From Diprion similis (lineage: Eukaryota > Arthropoda > Insecta > Hymenoptera > Diprionidae), in contig NC_060114.1 in assembly GCF_021155765.1 (NCBI RefSeq), forward strand, positions 12,305,001-12,369,000: 64,000 nt of DNA, written 5' to 3'. This document shows positions 1 through 12,712 of the stretch, piece after piece. How positions within the stretch are numbered: position 1 is the stretch's first letter; each line of letters starts with the position of its first letter. The position numbers and the translations under genes are program-made. The notes beneath the pieces are model-generated. The model did no database searches. It saw only the letters and a program-made list of their open reading frames with translations, and was not told the DNA's origin.

Positions 1-978
1 ACCACACGTTAATAAATTGAAAATTTCGGAGCTATTAGAAGATTTCTTTAATCAGTAGTGTCGCAATCAAGAAGAAATGACAAGACACTCAACTCACTCA
101 CAATCAGTTGCGCTGAATGCACTATATCTGTGTTTGAAACTTTTGATACTGTTTTCCATATGATTTGGATTGTCAATGACGCATTTTTTGTGTGAAGTAT
201 ATTTATTTCTACATATCCGAGTAAACAAGTACATATTTTCAACAGAATGTTGAGAAAAGGTCGCATCATAGGATTATATAAAAATACTTAAATTTAAGTG
301 AGCAATTACTTATAGGTATAATACTCATATACTCGATGGAAATATTTCACAAGTTGTTTGTACGAAGATCGGTCGAGTCCCTTCACTGGACTCGACAGGA
401 ACAACTTTCTATGTATACATAGAGATTAAAAAAATAAACATCATGTAATACAATATTGTAGTATCCAATATTGTCGTAGGAAATAAGTAAACCGGTATTA
501 CTAGAATTCAAAACCAATAAATTTCTTGTATACACATGCATTGCACCAGCTTAACTGACTCGTGTAGCATTCAAATAAATTCTAAGGAATGATCAATAAA
601 TTATACAAAAAATAAAACTTCACGATGTAATGAGCTCGGAATTAGATTGATATTTGTTTTCTACTTTTTCCTTGGATGTTTGTATATTTTCGTTAAATAT
701 AAGGAAAACACGGTGGCCATCTACCAATAAATTTTTTGAGTTGAACAACCCTCAAAATAATCATAGGATTATGTCTTTCATTTTCCATTTTATATTAACT
801 AATCACAAAATTTAATATACCTGTGTGTACACGAATGTCTAAACTAATGGGTCAAATGACGTATTCCAATGAGACTGAAGTTAGTAACGTTGACGTAACG
901 AAACATCAGGGAAAAAATCATCATTGCGCAGTTTCAGAATGACTATCAAGGATTTGGTTTTGCAAAATAGGTGTATAT
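1..978. other. Non-coding flank downstream of exon A
   Basis: AT-rich, no convincing exon on either strand; only the hairpin at 372-396 stands out. Confidence 0.6.
372..396. repeat. Perfect 9-bp stem hairpin
   Basis: GTCGAGTCC and GGACTCGAC flank a 7-base loop (CTTCACT). It lies past the poly(A) signal of exon A, in otherwise featureless AT-rich DNA. Confidence 0.6.
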
Positions 979-984
979 TTTATT
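979..984 (-). terminator. Poly(A) signal for zinc-finger exon A
   Basis: TTTATT on the plus strand (AATAAA on the minus) lies about 115 bases past the exon A stop codon. Confidence 0.6.
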
Positions 985-1099
985 CAACATGATTTACTAA
1001 ATTTCAGACATTTTGAAGGTTCGTGGTATCGATTTTTTCTAAATACGCATCGTTGCATCGACAACTTTATTCTCATGCATTCCATCCATGTCATGATTA

Positions 1100-3878
1100 T
1101 TATTCTCCACCTTTGTGCATGAGTTTGAGATGAATTACAAGCTTTCGTCGCAGATTGAATTTCTCGTTGCAAATTGCACACTCGAGTCGTCTATAAGTGT
1201 GAGTTTTTTGGTGCTGGACCAAAGATCGTCGAGAGCGAACGACTTTGTTGCAATATTGGCAAACTTCTGATTTATCATTAGTGTGACTACGCATGTGAAT
1301 TTTCATATAATTTTTACGGATAAGCTTCCCACACACCTCACACGATATATGTGCTTCCCCGGTGTGAGACGACATGTGTAGTTTAAAACTGTGTTTGTAA
1401 AATGTTTGAAAATTGCAAGTTTCGCAGATGAACTTCCGCCTTGTTTCTGACTCATGTTGCAACTTTTCGTGACTATTGAGGTAGAATTGATTGTGAAATG
1501 ATTTTTTACAAACTTTGCAAACATAAGGCCTTTTGTCTGCATGAGTGGTCATGTGGAGCTGCAGTGGCCACTTACCATAAAATCCCTTGTTACATATCTT
1601 ACAGAATTCCGTGAACTCCTTATTGTGTCTTCTGACATGCACTTTTAAATAGTGCTGTGACCTAGACTTATAACCACATATGTGACAAATGTGTATTGCG
1701 CTGTGCAAATCTATGTGCACTTTCAAGTACTTAGACTTTTTAAATGTCTTGCAGCACATGGGACAGGGTAGGCGATCGGAGAAATTCGAATCAGTTTTTG
1801 ATTGATTTTCAGCCTGACTTTTTGGTAATATACTGATCATGTGGTAGTTCTGACCCAAGCTTGGTGGTTTATCTAAATCAAAACTATGTGAAGAAGGTTG
1901 CGATTTGTCTGCACAGGCAATTAGGTTGATGCTTGATTTAGTTTCCTCTACATGTGCAAGATTTTTTTTGCTAGATAAAAGTGGCATTTCCGTCAAGTTC
2001 ATTGTTTTTTTACTCGCTGAATGATTCGTCTCTTGTGATATACGCTCGGTATCCCGAGCACAGGCAATAACATTACCCAAAGAAATTTTATTTTCTATCA
2101 ATTTTGCATCTTCAACTTTCCGGCGATCTTTTTTCTCATGGATTTTCAATAGATGTGCCCTCAAATAACTTTTCTTTTTAAATATTTTCTGACACTTATC
2201 ACATTTTACAAGTTCCGAGATATCGCCATACAAAGCAATTTCATTTTCCCGAGAATAGTCAGGAACATAATTGCTAGACGAAATTTCATTTTTATCTAAT
2301 CTCATATCTCCAATTTCCGCATCGTCTCTCATTTCATGTATCATATCTGCTGCCAACGATGTTCTTAGAGATGTGTGGCAGTTTAAAGGGTCTGACAAAA
2401 TCGGTTCAGCTTTCTGTTGATATTCAACATGGTTTTTCTTTCGTGTAATCCTACGTGAGCCTTGCGCTGTATGTGGCTCAAGATCATCATCATTTAAGAT
2501 TGGTTTGACTTCTGGGGAAGAAGCAGCAGCTCCGTCGATTGATGAAATTTTACCCCATTTCATATCTTCTATTTCCAAATCTGAGTCATGCAGCAGCATA
2601 TGTTTCTTCAAGTATTGCTTTCTCTTAAAAACTTTGTGACATATGTGGCAAATTACACTCTCTGAGACGGTTAGATCAGTCTTAGGTGTACTATGAGTCT
2701 GTCCTTTCTTACGAATAGTTTGTTTCTGCTTTTGCAGACAAGAGCGTGATGGCATTTTTACCGCATGATTGGTAAAATGCAAAATATGCTTACTGACTTT
2801 GGCTGGAGTAGTTGCATTCTCACTAAATAATGTTTTAGTTTTAGCCAATGTTACATCTTCAATCCCTAGATGGTTTACCCTCTGAGAAACCGATCCAATT
2901 TTTTGCGTAATGATCACCTCGTTGCTGAGTGAAGTTTTCCTTTTTTCCAATCTCATATTCGAATGATCTACTTCCAGTGGAATAGGATCTGTTTCCTGTT
3001 TACAGACTGTAATGTTGCTGGACGAAGGTTTTGTATTTACCAATCTTGTATCTTCAATTTCTAGACAGTTTGTTGTTTGCAAATCAGGTTCGGTTTCCAT
3101 GGGATCAACAATGACGTTGCTGCGGGATGACAATTTCGTATTTGAAAATCTTGTACGTTTAATTGTTGAAACGCTTATCTTGTGCGATACAGGTTTGGAT
3201 TTTGGAACTGCAGATGCGATGTCAGATAAAAATTGTTTTCTCGCTAATATTGTATCTTTGATTTCCAGGAGACGTTTCGCCTTAATCCTCTGAGAAATAC
3301 GCTTGGTATTCTCGACAGAGGCTGTAACATTGCTGGACCGTGTTTTTCGATTTGTTAATTTTATATCTTCAATTTCCAGAGGGTCTGTAACCCTAACCCG
3401 TCTTTTCTGGGAATTCAATGTAGTTTCCTGTCCAATGTCAACAAACTCGTAGCTAGATGCTTTATTCTCAGCCAATTTTGAATGCATAAGCAACGAAAGG
3501 TCTTTGACCTTTAAACTCTGCGTTACATGTTCGATTCCCTGGGTATGGGTAGCGACACGACCATTACATAAAGTTTTCATTTTTGCGATCCTTGGACTTT
3601 TTGTCGAAAGACCATCTTCTGTTCTCATTCTTTGAGAAATACATTTGGTGGCCTGGGTACAGTCTGTCAAGTGATCACTGGATAAAGTTTTCCTTCTTGA
3701 TATCCTAGTAATTTCAAGTGACAAAGGGTCTTTTAACTTTGGGGTCTGAGAGACACTTTTGATTCTTGGAGCGCAACAAGCAGTACAGTTGTATTTAGAT
3801 AAAGCTCTCAGTTTTGCCAATCTCATACTTCTGACTGCTGGAAACTCTGATAGTCTGTTCCTCTGCAGATCCGTTGTT
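1100..3878 (-). CDS. Alternative terminal exon A of the ZAD locus: repeat-rich linker plus about ten C2H2 zinc fingers
   Basis: The exon follows a poly(T) tract and ACAG, and starts with A (GG+A = Gly, then TTDLQRNR), again in phase with the shared exons. It encodes about 925 residues in one exon, much longer than its sisters. The first ~370 residues are built from a degenerate repeat of about 38 residues (core LEIED-x2-L-x3-K-x2-SSN ... ISQR). Two isolated fingers (ICHICHKVF, VKCDKCQKIF) are interspersed with further repeat copies. Eight fingers form the C-terminal block: LPCPMC, IHICHIC, TEFCKIC, YVCKVC, FICETC, ISCEVC, EVCQYC, LECAIC. An AATAAA on this strand lies about 120 bases past the stop. 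The first ATG (3826) is 52 bases into the exon, so a separate gene starting there cannot be excluded. Confidence 0.85.
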
Positions 3879-5029
3879 CTGTAAAAAAAAAAAAAAAAAT
3901 ATTCAGCTGGATGAATGTTGCAGACAGAATTACAATCGAATTACTGTTTTCGCAGAATGAAAGTTCTTCTATTGTAATTTATACATGCATACCATGATAT
4001 TTCTTTCACCGTGACAGAACCTGACCCACAGAATGAAGGTAATTTATGGTCGGATAACGGAAGTAATGAAAATCAAATCTGTATGCTATTTGATTTTTGT
4101 AAGTCTGATGTCCTTATACAATTACTTATGAGAAAATTAATACCAAGTGAGGAAAAATGTCTCAGTTTTTGCTCCTAATTCGCTTGTGATAATTCCGTGT
4201 CCGTGGTAAACTTAAATCAAGGTTTGCATACTTAATAGCACTTTGGGTGAGCGATTCAATTCTATCTTTTACAAATTATTTTTCAGAGATAGGCCTCGCT
4301 CAAAACCGACTACTCAACAAGGTAGTAGCTGTTATTACGACTGAAATACATCCAATGCACTTCACGTACTTGAATTTCATAGATGTGTTTCTTCCCTATA
4401 TAGTTGTGCGCAGAAGTGTGCAGCATCACCTTCTCAAAAATTGCACAATTGCTTCGGACATGGCACCTAAATTGCATACGCAAACTATGATGCTCATGTA
4501 ATGATGTTCATGTTAACACTTCACAAATGTTTACACCTGAACACCTGAACACCTGTGCACGCTTTGCAGGTGGATGAACTATTAGTTTATGATTCTGCAA
4601 ATGATGATATTATGGTCTTTGGTGGATGGCATGTATGTATCGTAACAATATAATTATTGGCTAGTGGGATTTTTTTTGTGCTGCGCATCATAAATCAATT
4701 CGAAATAGCCTGATTATTGTCAAGTAATTCGTCTCCTTTATGATTGAACACATTGAAGTAAACTAAAGAAAAGTTCACCGCTATCAATCGTTATTATTGT
4801 TGCGAGAGCACAACACAGTTCTGCAACAAGAACGAACTTTTCTCAATTTGTTTTCATTTTTTTTGTTCCATTTTCATCTTTGAGTAACAAAGTATACACG
4901 TGTGGTTTTGTAAGTATGAGTTCTGTTAGAAAAAATAATATGGTAAAAAAAAAATGGACCACTGTTCATTGTAAAATTTATCAGGTTGCACCGATATAGC
5001 AATCTTGCTGATTGTTCAATTTTACTTAA
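3879..5029. other. Intron/intergenic DNA between finger exons A and B
   Basis: Starts with the poly(T)-ACAG acceptor tract of exon A (A-run at about 3882-3900 on the plus strand). Otherwise no coding signal seen. Confidence 0.6.
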
Positions 5030-5035
5030 TTTATT
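5030..5035 (-). terminator. Poly(A) signal for zinc-finger exon B
   Basis: TTTATT on the plus strand (AATAAA on the minus) lies about 155 bases past the exon B stop. A separate poly(A) site per finger exon supports the terminal-exon reading. Confidence 0.5.
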
Positions 5036-5189
5036 TTACTCTTTGTTGATACAATTGTCTATTTGCAGATACATGTACCGGGAGTTAATCCACATAAAAT
5101 ATAATTGTAATCAAATTGATTAGAAAAATGAAAACACACGTAAGTTCTTGGTTCCGATGTAAAATTGATTGTGAATCAGACAATGAGAT

Positions 5190-6375
5190 CTAAACAACAA
5201 CCTTACATTTATGGTTCTTCAGCGAAGTCTTTTGAGAAAACGACTTCCGACAATGTTGGCATTCATATGGTTTTTCACCTGTGTGAGTACGGCAATGGAC
5301 GAGTAAATTTTTCAGCTGCCTGAAGCCTTTGCAACATATTTCACACTCGAATGGCTTTTCCCCAGTATGAATTCTCATATGAATACTAAGATAGTGATTG
5401 CTGCTAACAGCTTGCCCGCAGATATGGCATATTACCTTTGCCCCAGTGTGAACTCTCATGTGAACTCTAACGGCTCCCTTCCAAAAACTTGAGTAACCAC
5501 AGATTTCACAATGATATTTTTTCTCGCGTCCCTTAGGGTCATGGGACGTAGAATGAAGCTGCAAACTTCTTCTATCGGCATATGTAGAGTTACAAACTTG
5601 GCAAGTGAATGGACGTTCACCAGTGTGCGATATTCTGTGTCTATCTAATACCTTCCGAGACAGAAAACCCTTTGAACAAATGTCACATCGGAGACTATAT
5701 TCATTTGTGTGTAGCCGTACATGTGTACGCAGACTCTTGTTATTTTTCGTTTTAAAATCACAGTACTCGCAATAAAAATCCTGATTCTCATAGTGTACCT
5801 TCTGATGCACTCGAAATTTGGCCAACTCAGAAGAAGTGAAATTACATTCCGTGCACCTGCGCACAGGCTTAGACTTAGGTTTTTTGTGTTCCGTATTTAG
5901 GTTCACTTCACGGGCAGCCTCTGTTCGAAACGTCTTGGGGCAATGACTGCCGAGCTGTTGAGAAGAGTGTGTTTTGCTGAGGTGAGTATTGCAGTCCTTT
6001 TTAGTTGTGAATACTTTTTTGCACTCTTTGCACTGATACAAATCAAGGAGGTTATCACGACCGCCGTTTACATGCACTAATTTGTGTTGTGCCAAGTATT
6101 GCTCGTTGATGAAAATCTTGTTGCAAATATCGCACCGCTTCGTTACTTGTATATGACCAATGAAGGCGTTGATTGACAATAATTGACTTCCACTAACGGT
6201 GACTCCTTCTTTTACAAGAGGGGTAAGCAAGAGATCCTGAACATGCAAGGGTTGAGATTGCCGCACAGACGAATCCCTGGTTGATCCTACATTACTCTCT
6301 TCAAGGCAAAGCCTGATGCAAGAAGCAGATTCATTTTCTTTGCCGACAAAGGGGAGTTTCACATCAGTGCCGTAT
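5190..6375 (-). CDS. Alternative terminal exon B of the ZAD locus: nine or ten C2H2 zinc fingers
   Basis: The exon follows the acceptor ATTTTATATTTCCAG and starts with A (GG+A = Gly, then YGTDVKLPF), in phase with the shared exons. About 395 residues. There is a linker of about 75 residues, then fingers KRCDIC, YQCKEC, a degenerate unit (HCPKTF), RRCTEC, FYCEYC, LRCDIC, FTCQVC, YHCEIC (GYSS), VICHIC (GQAVSS), FECEIC and YECQHC. The last has lost its canonical second His (ends HKCKVVV). Several linkers are HTGERP/HTGEKP. No in-frame ATG precedes the finger block near the acceptor (the nearest codon is GTG), which supports its being an internal or terminal exon rather than a standalone gene. 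A TTTATT (poly(A) signal on this strand) lies about 155 bases past the stop. Confidence 0.85.
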
Positions 6376-8790
6376 CTGGAAATATAAAATATTCAACTAC
6401 ACTGTAGAGAATAACAAACGATCTCCCAATGTAAAAACCTTTGCACAAGTTTCCTTTTGAATCAGTAACAGATAACAAAATCCAACGTAAAAAATACTGC
6501 GCAATATTGACCAACAGGAAATGCAAGATGTATGTAAATATTCTTGGATGCAACTGCAACTGCAATTCTAATATTACACATCTATAATAGCATCATTCGT
6601 AGACTGCATTCATTATATGCACAGGAAATATGTTTTGACGCGGACCACTCAAAGTGATAAACAAAGATGGGTGGCGTAACTGAGGCAAGTAGACTTTAAT
6701 TAAAATTAGTTGAGTGAGATTAAAATAAGTTTAAGAAGATGCGTGTTCTAACAATTAATTAACCAAGTCTACATCCCAAGAAAAAATATTTAATACCTCT
6801 TTGTGTGGCCTACGTCGGTAAATATTACCTACATGTCTAAATAACTACAAATTTGTCAATTTTTTCAATATCTAAAATTATGGCAAGGTAAATAATGTTT
6901 AAGAAATACATTCAAAATATTTTACAAGTAAAATCACGATGCTTTATTTGACCAATGCCAATACATATTCATATGATATTTGATACATAATTTCAACAAA
7001 CAGGCTAGTTCGATTATGCCTTTTGATTATCATGAGGCACTTTCTTAACATGCAACGATTGTGATTGGTCGAAACTCGAGAGCACTTTGAAACTGCCCAG
7101 AACTAGATCGAAAACCACAATCGAACATGCCTAATATTGTACTTAAGACACATTTTAGTCTGGAGACTTTTGTAAGTTCTTCGCTTTATTCTGAACTTGA
7201 AAAAAAGATGCAGTTACTTTTTACCGTGAGCCAATAATTAACGAGAAAATTACTTTAAGCAACTAATAATATTGCTGAGCCAGCAGAAATTGGTAATTTC
7301 CCAACGATCCCATGTGTCATGGCTAATAATATTTCCAAAGTTTTCTATCGTAGTAATGGAAAATATGTACTTAAAATTATTTTTAGCTGATTAAGCTAAC
7401 ATAATCTAAAAACAGTGAAAAATAATAAATGATCTTAATAAAACAAAATATATACTGGAGTATGTATATAGAGCTTACGAAGAAATGATTTTTAACATGA
7501 TTCAACAAGATAGTAAATTGATATTAAATAAAATGTGAATATAATTAACTCATAGGTAAACGAAAGCTGCTAGTTTGAACAATACTTGGATCAGAGCTAG
7601 GCCAAGTGTCTGCTTTTAAAATTCAGCACCATTTCTCACGATTTAAAAAATTTAAGATTTTTCGTTAAACACAAAACCTACATTGTGTCAGAAAACAGTA
7701 TGTCTGAAAACATACCATCACATAACTAGCGTGCTGATTGCAAATGATAATTACTGAAATAAATACCTGCCATTTACAGTACAATTTAATGTCCAGGCTT
7801 ATAATAACCCAACAGAAACGATAATCAACACTTCACTTCCCATTTCAACCATTCAATTAATTTTTGCTCAACTTGATTCACATAATTTTATATCGTCATA
7901 GTTGGTGAGTTATGTATAGGAAAACAAATTCATAGCGAAGATGGCATTACCAAACTCAATTTAAGACGTTCGTAAAAAATGTAAATTAATTGCTATATCC
8001 AAACTCTGATGGGAATAAGTATGAGAGCAACACATAAAGTGACAAGAACGTGTCAAATACAAAATTATTGTTCTACCACGTATCGAATTAGGATCAGACT
8101 TACTGAGAGAGAATCGTAGACCAAACATCACCAGTTAGTCACGTCAATCCAAAAATTCCAATTGTATTCAGTTATATTCCGCTCGTGTATCCCCCTCACT
8201 CTCAGTATGATATAATGGAATGAATGTAAGCAGGACATATCGTTTCCAAAATAGCCTCTCTGGCAAGGTTGTAATCAAAGCTAGATAAAAACACGTCAGA
8301 GTAAAGAAAAAGTTATACGGAACTACAACAGTAGTATATTTCTTTTCTTCTTTCATAGGAGGGGGTATCGACCAATAGTGCTGCAGTTATAAGCATGGAC
8401 TGAATTTATAAGTGATAAGGAACACTTGTAGAGATAATCCGTAGTTAAAGATAATCGCATTACTTCTAGTATGGGACTATTCGAGTATTAGACATAACAA
8501 AATTATATTTTACATTGGTCCCATATACAATATCGAGTACCCACTTTTCTCACATCACGAATATTTGGTGCTAATAAAAAAAAAAAAGTCAAGTAAAAAA
8601 TTGAAAATATACGTGAACTAAGGTGATAACGATGCATCTACGAGGGACAGGCAATGAATGTTGAAACTGAAGAAAAAAAAAATGATTAAAACAAAGCTCG
8701 ATTGTTACTGAAAACTAAAATATCCTGCACCGAGTTAGTATAACTATATCATACGAGTCCGATGCGCATGTATAAATATGTCAATCCTGT
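6376..8790. other. Intron/intergenic DNA between finger exons B and C
   Basis: AT-rich, 2.4 kb. I searched for further finger motifs on the minus strand and saw none. Confidence 0.6.
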
Positions 8791-9844
8791 TCAATTGTGC
8801 ATCATAATATTGTCGGATGAATCTATTCTCTGTTGCTCTTGCTGGGCACGTGCATTCTGTTTAGCATGAGTTTTAAGATGTGAATTGAGCATTGTCTTTG
8901 AGGCAAACGACTTTTGGCAGATATTGCAAGGATAGGGACGATCCCCTGTGTGACCCCTCAGGTGAACAACGAGGGTTGTCCTTTGGGTAAACCGTTTACC
9001 GCAATGGGTACACTCGTGAGGTCGTTCGCCGGTATGAGTTCGCCTATGGACGCTCAAATAATTTTGTGATATGAAACCTTTGTTGCACAAATCGCATACA
9101 TGGGGCTTTTCCCCCGTGTGTTTTCTTACGTGCACAGTAAGGTACGTTTTACTCGATACAGCCTTACCGCATATATGGCATACAAACTCGCTCTGTACTG
9201 CTCCTGTGCTGTGAGTCTTCATGTGAACAAGGAGGACCTGCTTACGAGAGAATCGTTTATTGCATAACTCGCAGTGATGTTTTTTCTGAGGAGGAACGTA
9301 GTCAGGCTGGTGAAGCTTAGCATGAAGCCTTAGCCCTTGCCGATACCTGAATGAAGCTTGACATATCTGACATTGAAACGGTTTTTCCCTGCTATGTATA
9401 GTTTGATGTTCCTGATAATTACTCTTCGTGTAAAACCCCATGCCACACACATCACATCGGTACTTGTAGTCAAAGTGATGACGTCGCTGATGATTAATGA
9501 GATTAGAACGATGGAGACTCGAATATCCACATGTTTCGCAAACATTTGTTTTCTCGCCATTGTGGATCAGCTGATGTTTCCTCAGTACCGAAGTGGTTTT
9601 AAAACTTCGTCCGCACTCGTCACAAGCATAAGGATATTTTTCATCATGCACCTCGAGATGCACGCTAAGCGCTTGTGTCGAGGCAAAACTCTCTCCGCAC
9701 AATGTGCACAGGTATAGCCTTACGTTGTTCTCCACATTCAACCGATCGTGCACGGATATTTCATGATCCCCGGTAATTTGGGTACCGCTACAGTCCTGCG
9801 ACATCACCACGCTACCAGGCAAGCTGCTCTTTGTAACAAAATAT
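8791..9844 (-). CDS. Alternative terminal exon C of the ZAD locus: ten C2H2 zinc fingers
   Basis: The exon follows the acceptor CTCTTATTTGCAG and begins with A, which completes a Gly codon with the phase-2 end of the shared exons (GG+A, then YFVTKSS). About 351 residues. A linker of roughly 45 residues precedes ten C2H2 fingers running almost to the C-terminus: YLCTLC, YACDEC, NVCETC (with GYSS), YRCDVC, FQCQIC, HHCELC, FVCHIC (GKAVSS), HVCDLC, HECTHC, YPCNIC. Most of the last five are joined by HTGEKP/HTGERP-type linkers typical of high-affinity DNA-binding arrays. An apparent ATG just upstream (MSLICRYF) lies inside the acceptor and is not a plausible start. The order GYSS finger, then CHICG-AVSS finger, is shared with exon B and points to tandem exon duplication. 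Confidence 0.85.
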
Positions 9845-11715
9845 CTGCAAATAAGAGACACAGGGCATGAATGACGTGAGACTCAGCCAGCTTACCTGGA
9901 AATTTAAGTATTCAGCTTAATACTGTGGTGAGAGTATAAAAATAATATTTAGACTACGGACGCATGGCAATAGCAGCTGTGACAATGAAAAGCAGATTGT
10001 AGTCAACTCAATGACATTAATGTTCTGCTCACATGTGCACAGTCAAAGAATGTCATCATCCAGTAGAAAGAATTCCTCTCATAGGTCAACTTTATATGTC
10101 ATTATCATAATCAGTAGTAGACAGTGGACTTCCCATAACTTCTTGCACGCAGACTTGCCAATTCAATTGGCTTTTGGCCCCACACATTAATACGTGTATG
10201 TATTTTACCACCAAACGGCAATAACAGAGTCATGGGAAGCGCAATGCGAGAAGCATTCTCAATTGACGCATGTCTATGTTCTTCAACGTTATGATTTTTG
10301 GCAAAGTTAGGAAACTAAGTGTTTGGACCCTCCAGCACAGGAAGTTATGAAGAGTCTCCTGTAGGACGATATACGAAAACATGAAAATAGGCAGTCGTAC
10401 TTATGTGTTCGAAAATATATGACACACACGTCAACAGGATTCTTATTCACACTATTTCGAATCGGAAATTCGTGTAGCAGTGGTACAAGAAGCCATGTGC
10501 ATTTATCCACTTCCAGCTCCTGGCGCAATGAATATTAATCAATTTTTGATAAAAAAAGAAAACAAAACAATGAAATTATTTTACGACACACCTTGCATGT
10601 AGAATCAGATGAGCCAAATAATACATTCTGCTCGCGATAAAACCCTTCGAATCTAAGTTCAAGTCCTTCATCGCACCAAACTCTGTGTGACCAAGGATTT
10701 AAATCCAAGCACGTTTCAATTGTCCTCCACCTCTTTGTCGCACCCATTTACAGTATGGTCTGTAGATACTGAAAATCTTGATATGATTACAAGACAGAAC
10801 ATTTTTGTGTAGGTCATTCCAGAATAGGACCTGCTGCCATATTTGACTGCGATTAGTCAGACCAAAAACTTGAACCACACAGTCCCTTCGAATTCTACAT
10901 TGTTAATAGTAATGGAGCTAAGAGAGACTCGGTAAAAACGATGGATCTTCATCGTCGCTGCTTCGTGGCGCACTGGTGATAAACAATGAATATTTTTTGT
11001 CACCAAAATTAACTTACCATACTTGTTATATGTAGGTGGACTAGAGAATGCAATAGTCATCAGCTACTCCGTTACGCTGTTTGATTCTACTCTCAATGCA
11101 ACAAAGGCTAATCTATTGAAAGAGTGACCATCTAATAGACTTCGTTCATTTGTTTCAGCTTTACTTTGTGGGGATCACAATTTGGGTCCAATGTTTAATA
11201 TTGACCTAAATATGAAATAATAACTATGGAAGTGAATACACGGATAGATTAGTGTAATATATGGTTATATCAATGAAATACTTTTGAATGTAGTAATATT
11301 TATTATTCAACCTACAAGAAGTAAATAACAACAAATATTGATCGGTGAAATGTGATCGGTTCAAGCTGTTAATTTTGGGATACTATTTCTTCACTAAGAT
11401 ATATAAGTTTTGTGTAAAATTAATTGATAGGTAAGTTACTTAATGTAATGTGAAAATTCATAATGCCAATATAAGAATTACCATCCAAAGGAACAAAAAT
11501 ATTTTAAACTATATGCGAACTGTGAGTAAACTGTACTGATTTAATCAAAATTGTTCAATGTAATACTAACATCAGATGTGCATAAAAAAACCAATTAGTA
11601 TCAGATTGTCTCAAGCATGTATTATAGTTAGATTCAGGCAAAATACGCAAAATATGTGACAAATTTACAAAATTTAATCTACTAAATCTAATATGGGAAA
11701 ATCTGTTTAGATTGC
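9845..11715. other. Intron/intergenic DNA between finger exons C and D
   Basis: Short open stretches occur near 10310-10750, but they lack C2H2 spacing or consistent splice borders. The part near 11290 holds a possible exon D poly(A) signal (TTTATT). Confidence 0.55.
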
Positions 11716-12712
11716 TTAGTGTTTTTTCATATGATTGAGCATAATCGTACGGGTAACGAATCCTTTACCGCACTGTGTACAAGTGTAGGGTCGCTCGCCA
11801 GTGTGATACCGTCTATGTACGGTAAGTGTCGAAGCCTGAGTAAACGATTTACCACACATTGCACACAGATAGGGTCTTTCACCGGTATGTATACGTTGAT
11901 GAACAACGTAATACTTGCGATGGGTGAATCCCTTGCCACAAACGTCACAAATTAATGGACGCGAGCGATGTATCAACTTGTGCGTAGTCAAGGAATCAAG
12001 AGATGGGAATTCCTGGGAACACACTTCACAAGGGAACGAAGATGATGAGGACAGCGCATTTGTGGAGGTAGTGATAGAAGAGACCTCAGCCAAGTTCATA
12101 TCCCCTATTCTTACACTATCCATAGTGTCGGTTCGCGACATTGATTTATGAGATTTAGCGTGATGGTTGTAATTGTTCCTTGTGTCAAACCGCAATAGAC
12201 AAAGAGAGCACGAGTAAGGTCTAGCAGTATCCGTATCATGCATTTTAGTATGACGATCCAAAAGTTTTTGATATCGAAACGTGGCAGGACATAATTGACA
12301 AGTAAACGGTTTTACATCCGAATGCATTGCCTCGTGCATTTTCAAATGATGCTGAGTTGTAAAGGTCTTCCCACACACAATGCATCCAAATTTTCGCTCC
12401 ATGTGAGTCCTCATATGGTAATTTAATTTGAAACGATTAATGAATTCCTTCCCACATGTGGGGCAAGCATACGAAGTAGCTGGCAAGGACAAGGACATGT
12501 GATTACGTTCAAAAGTCGATAACTCTGGATAGTCACAGCGTACTACTGTGGCTAACGTAGTGGGTACAACAGCAACAGCAGCGTAATTACCACGATAACA
12601 TAGCTGGTCATTAATGGATATCGATGAGACGGCTGCTTCACCGCACTCGGGGGATGAGGGTGATAGTATTTGTCGCAGCATCCCTGACAAACCCCCGAAT
12701 ACCTCGTCTTCC
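11716..12712 (-). CDS. Alternative terminal exon D of the ZAD locus: eight C2H2 zinc fingers
   Basis: The exon follows the acceptor TTTATCCTTTCAG and starts with G, completing a Gly codon begun by the shared exons (GG+G, then EDEVF). About 331 residues to the stop at 11716. It has a linker of about 85 residues and then eight C2H2 fingers in two blocks: four (YACPTC, FGCIVC, FTCQLC, YSCSLC), a spacer, and four more (FPCEVC, LICDVC, YLCAMC, YTCTQC) joined by TGERPY-type linkers. The last finger ends HMKKH at the C-terminus. The spacer contains RIGDMNLAEVSSI, resembling the linker repeat of exon A. It is the most promoter-proximal finger exon and probably has its own poly(A) site downstream. It is presumably a sequence-specific nuclear DNA-binding protein. 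An alternative reading is an independent gene with a non-coding first exon. Confidence 0.85.

Noticed and set aside
9358..9717. 119-codon plus-strand frame over finger exon C
   Set aside because: Antisense shadow of the zinc-finger coding sequence.
10307..10747. Two adjacent minus-strand open frames between finger exons C and D, considered as a fifth finger exon
   Set aside because: One Cys pair (CKVCRK) is present, but there is no His pair at C2H2 spacing and no open frame from a phase-matched acceptor.
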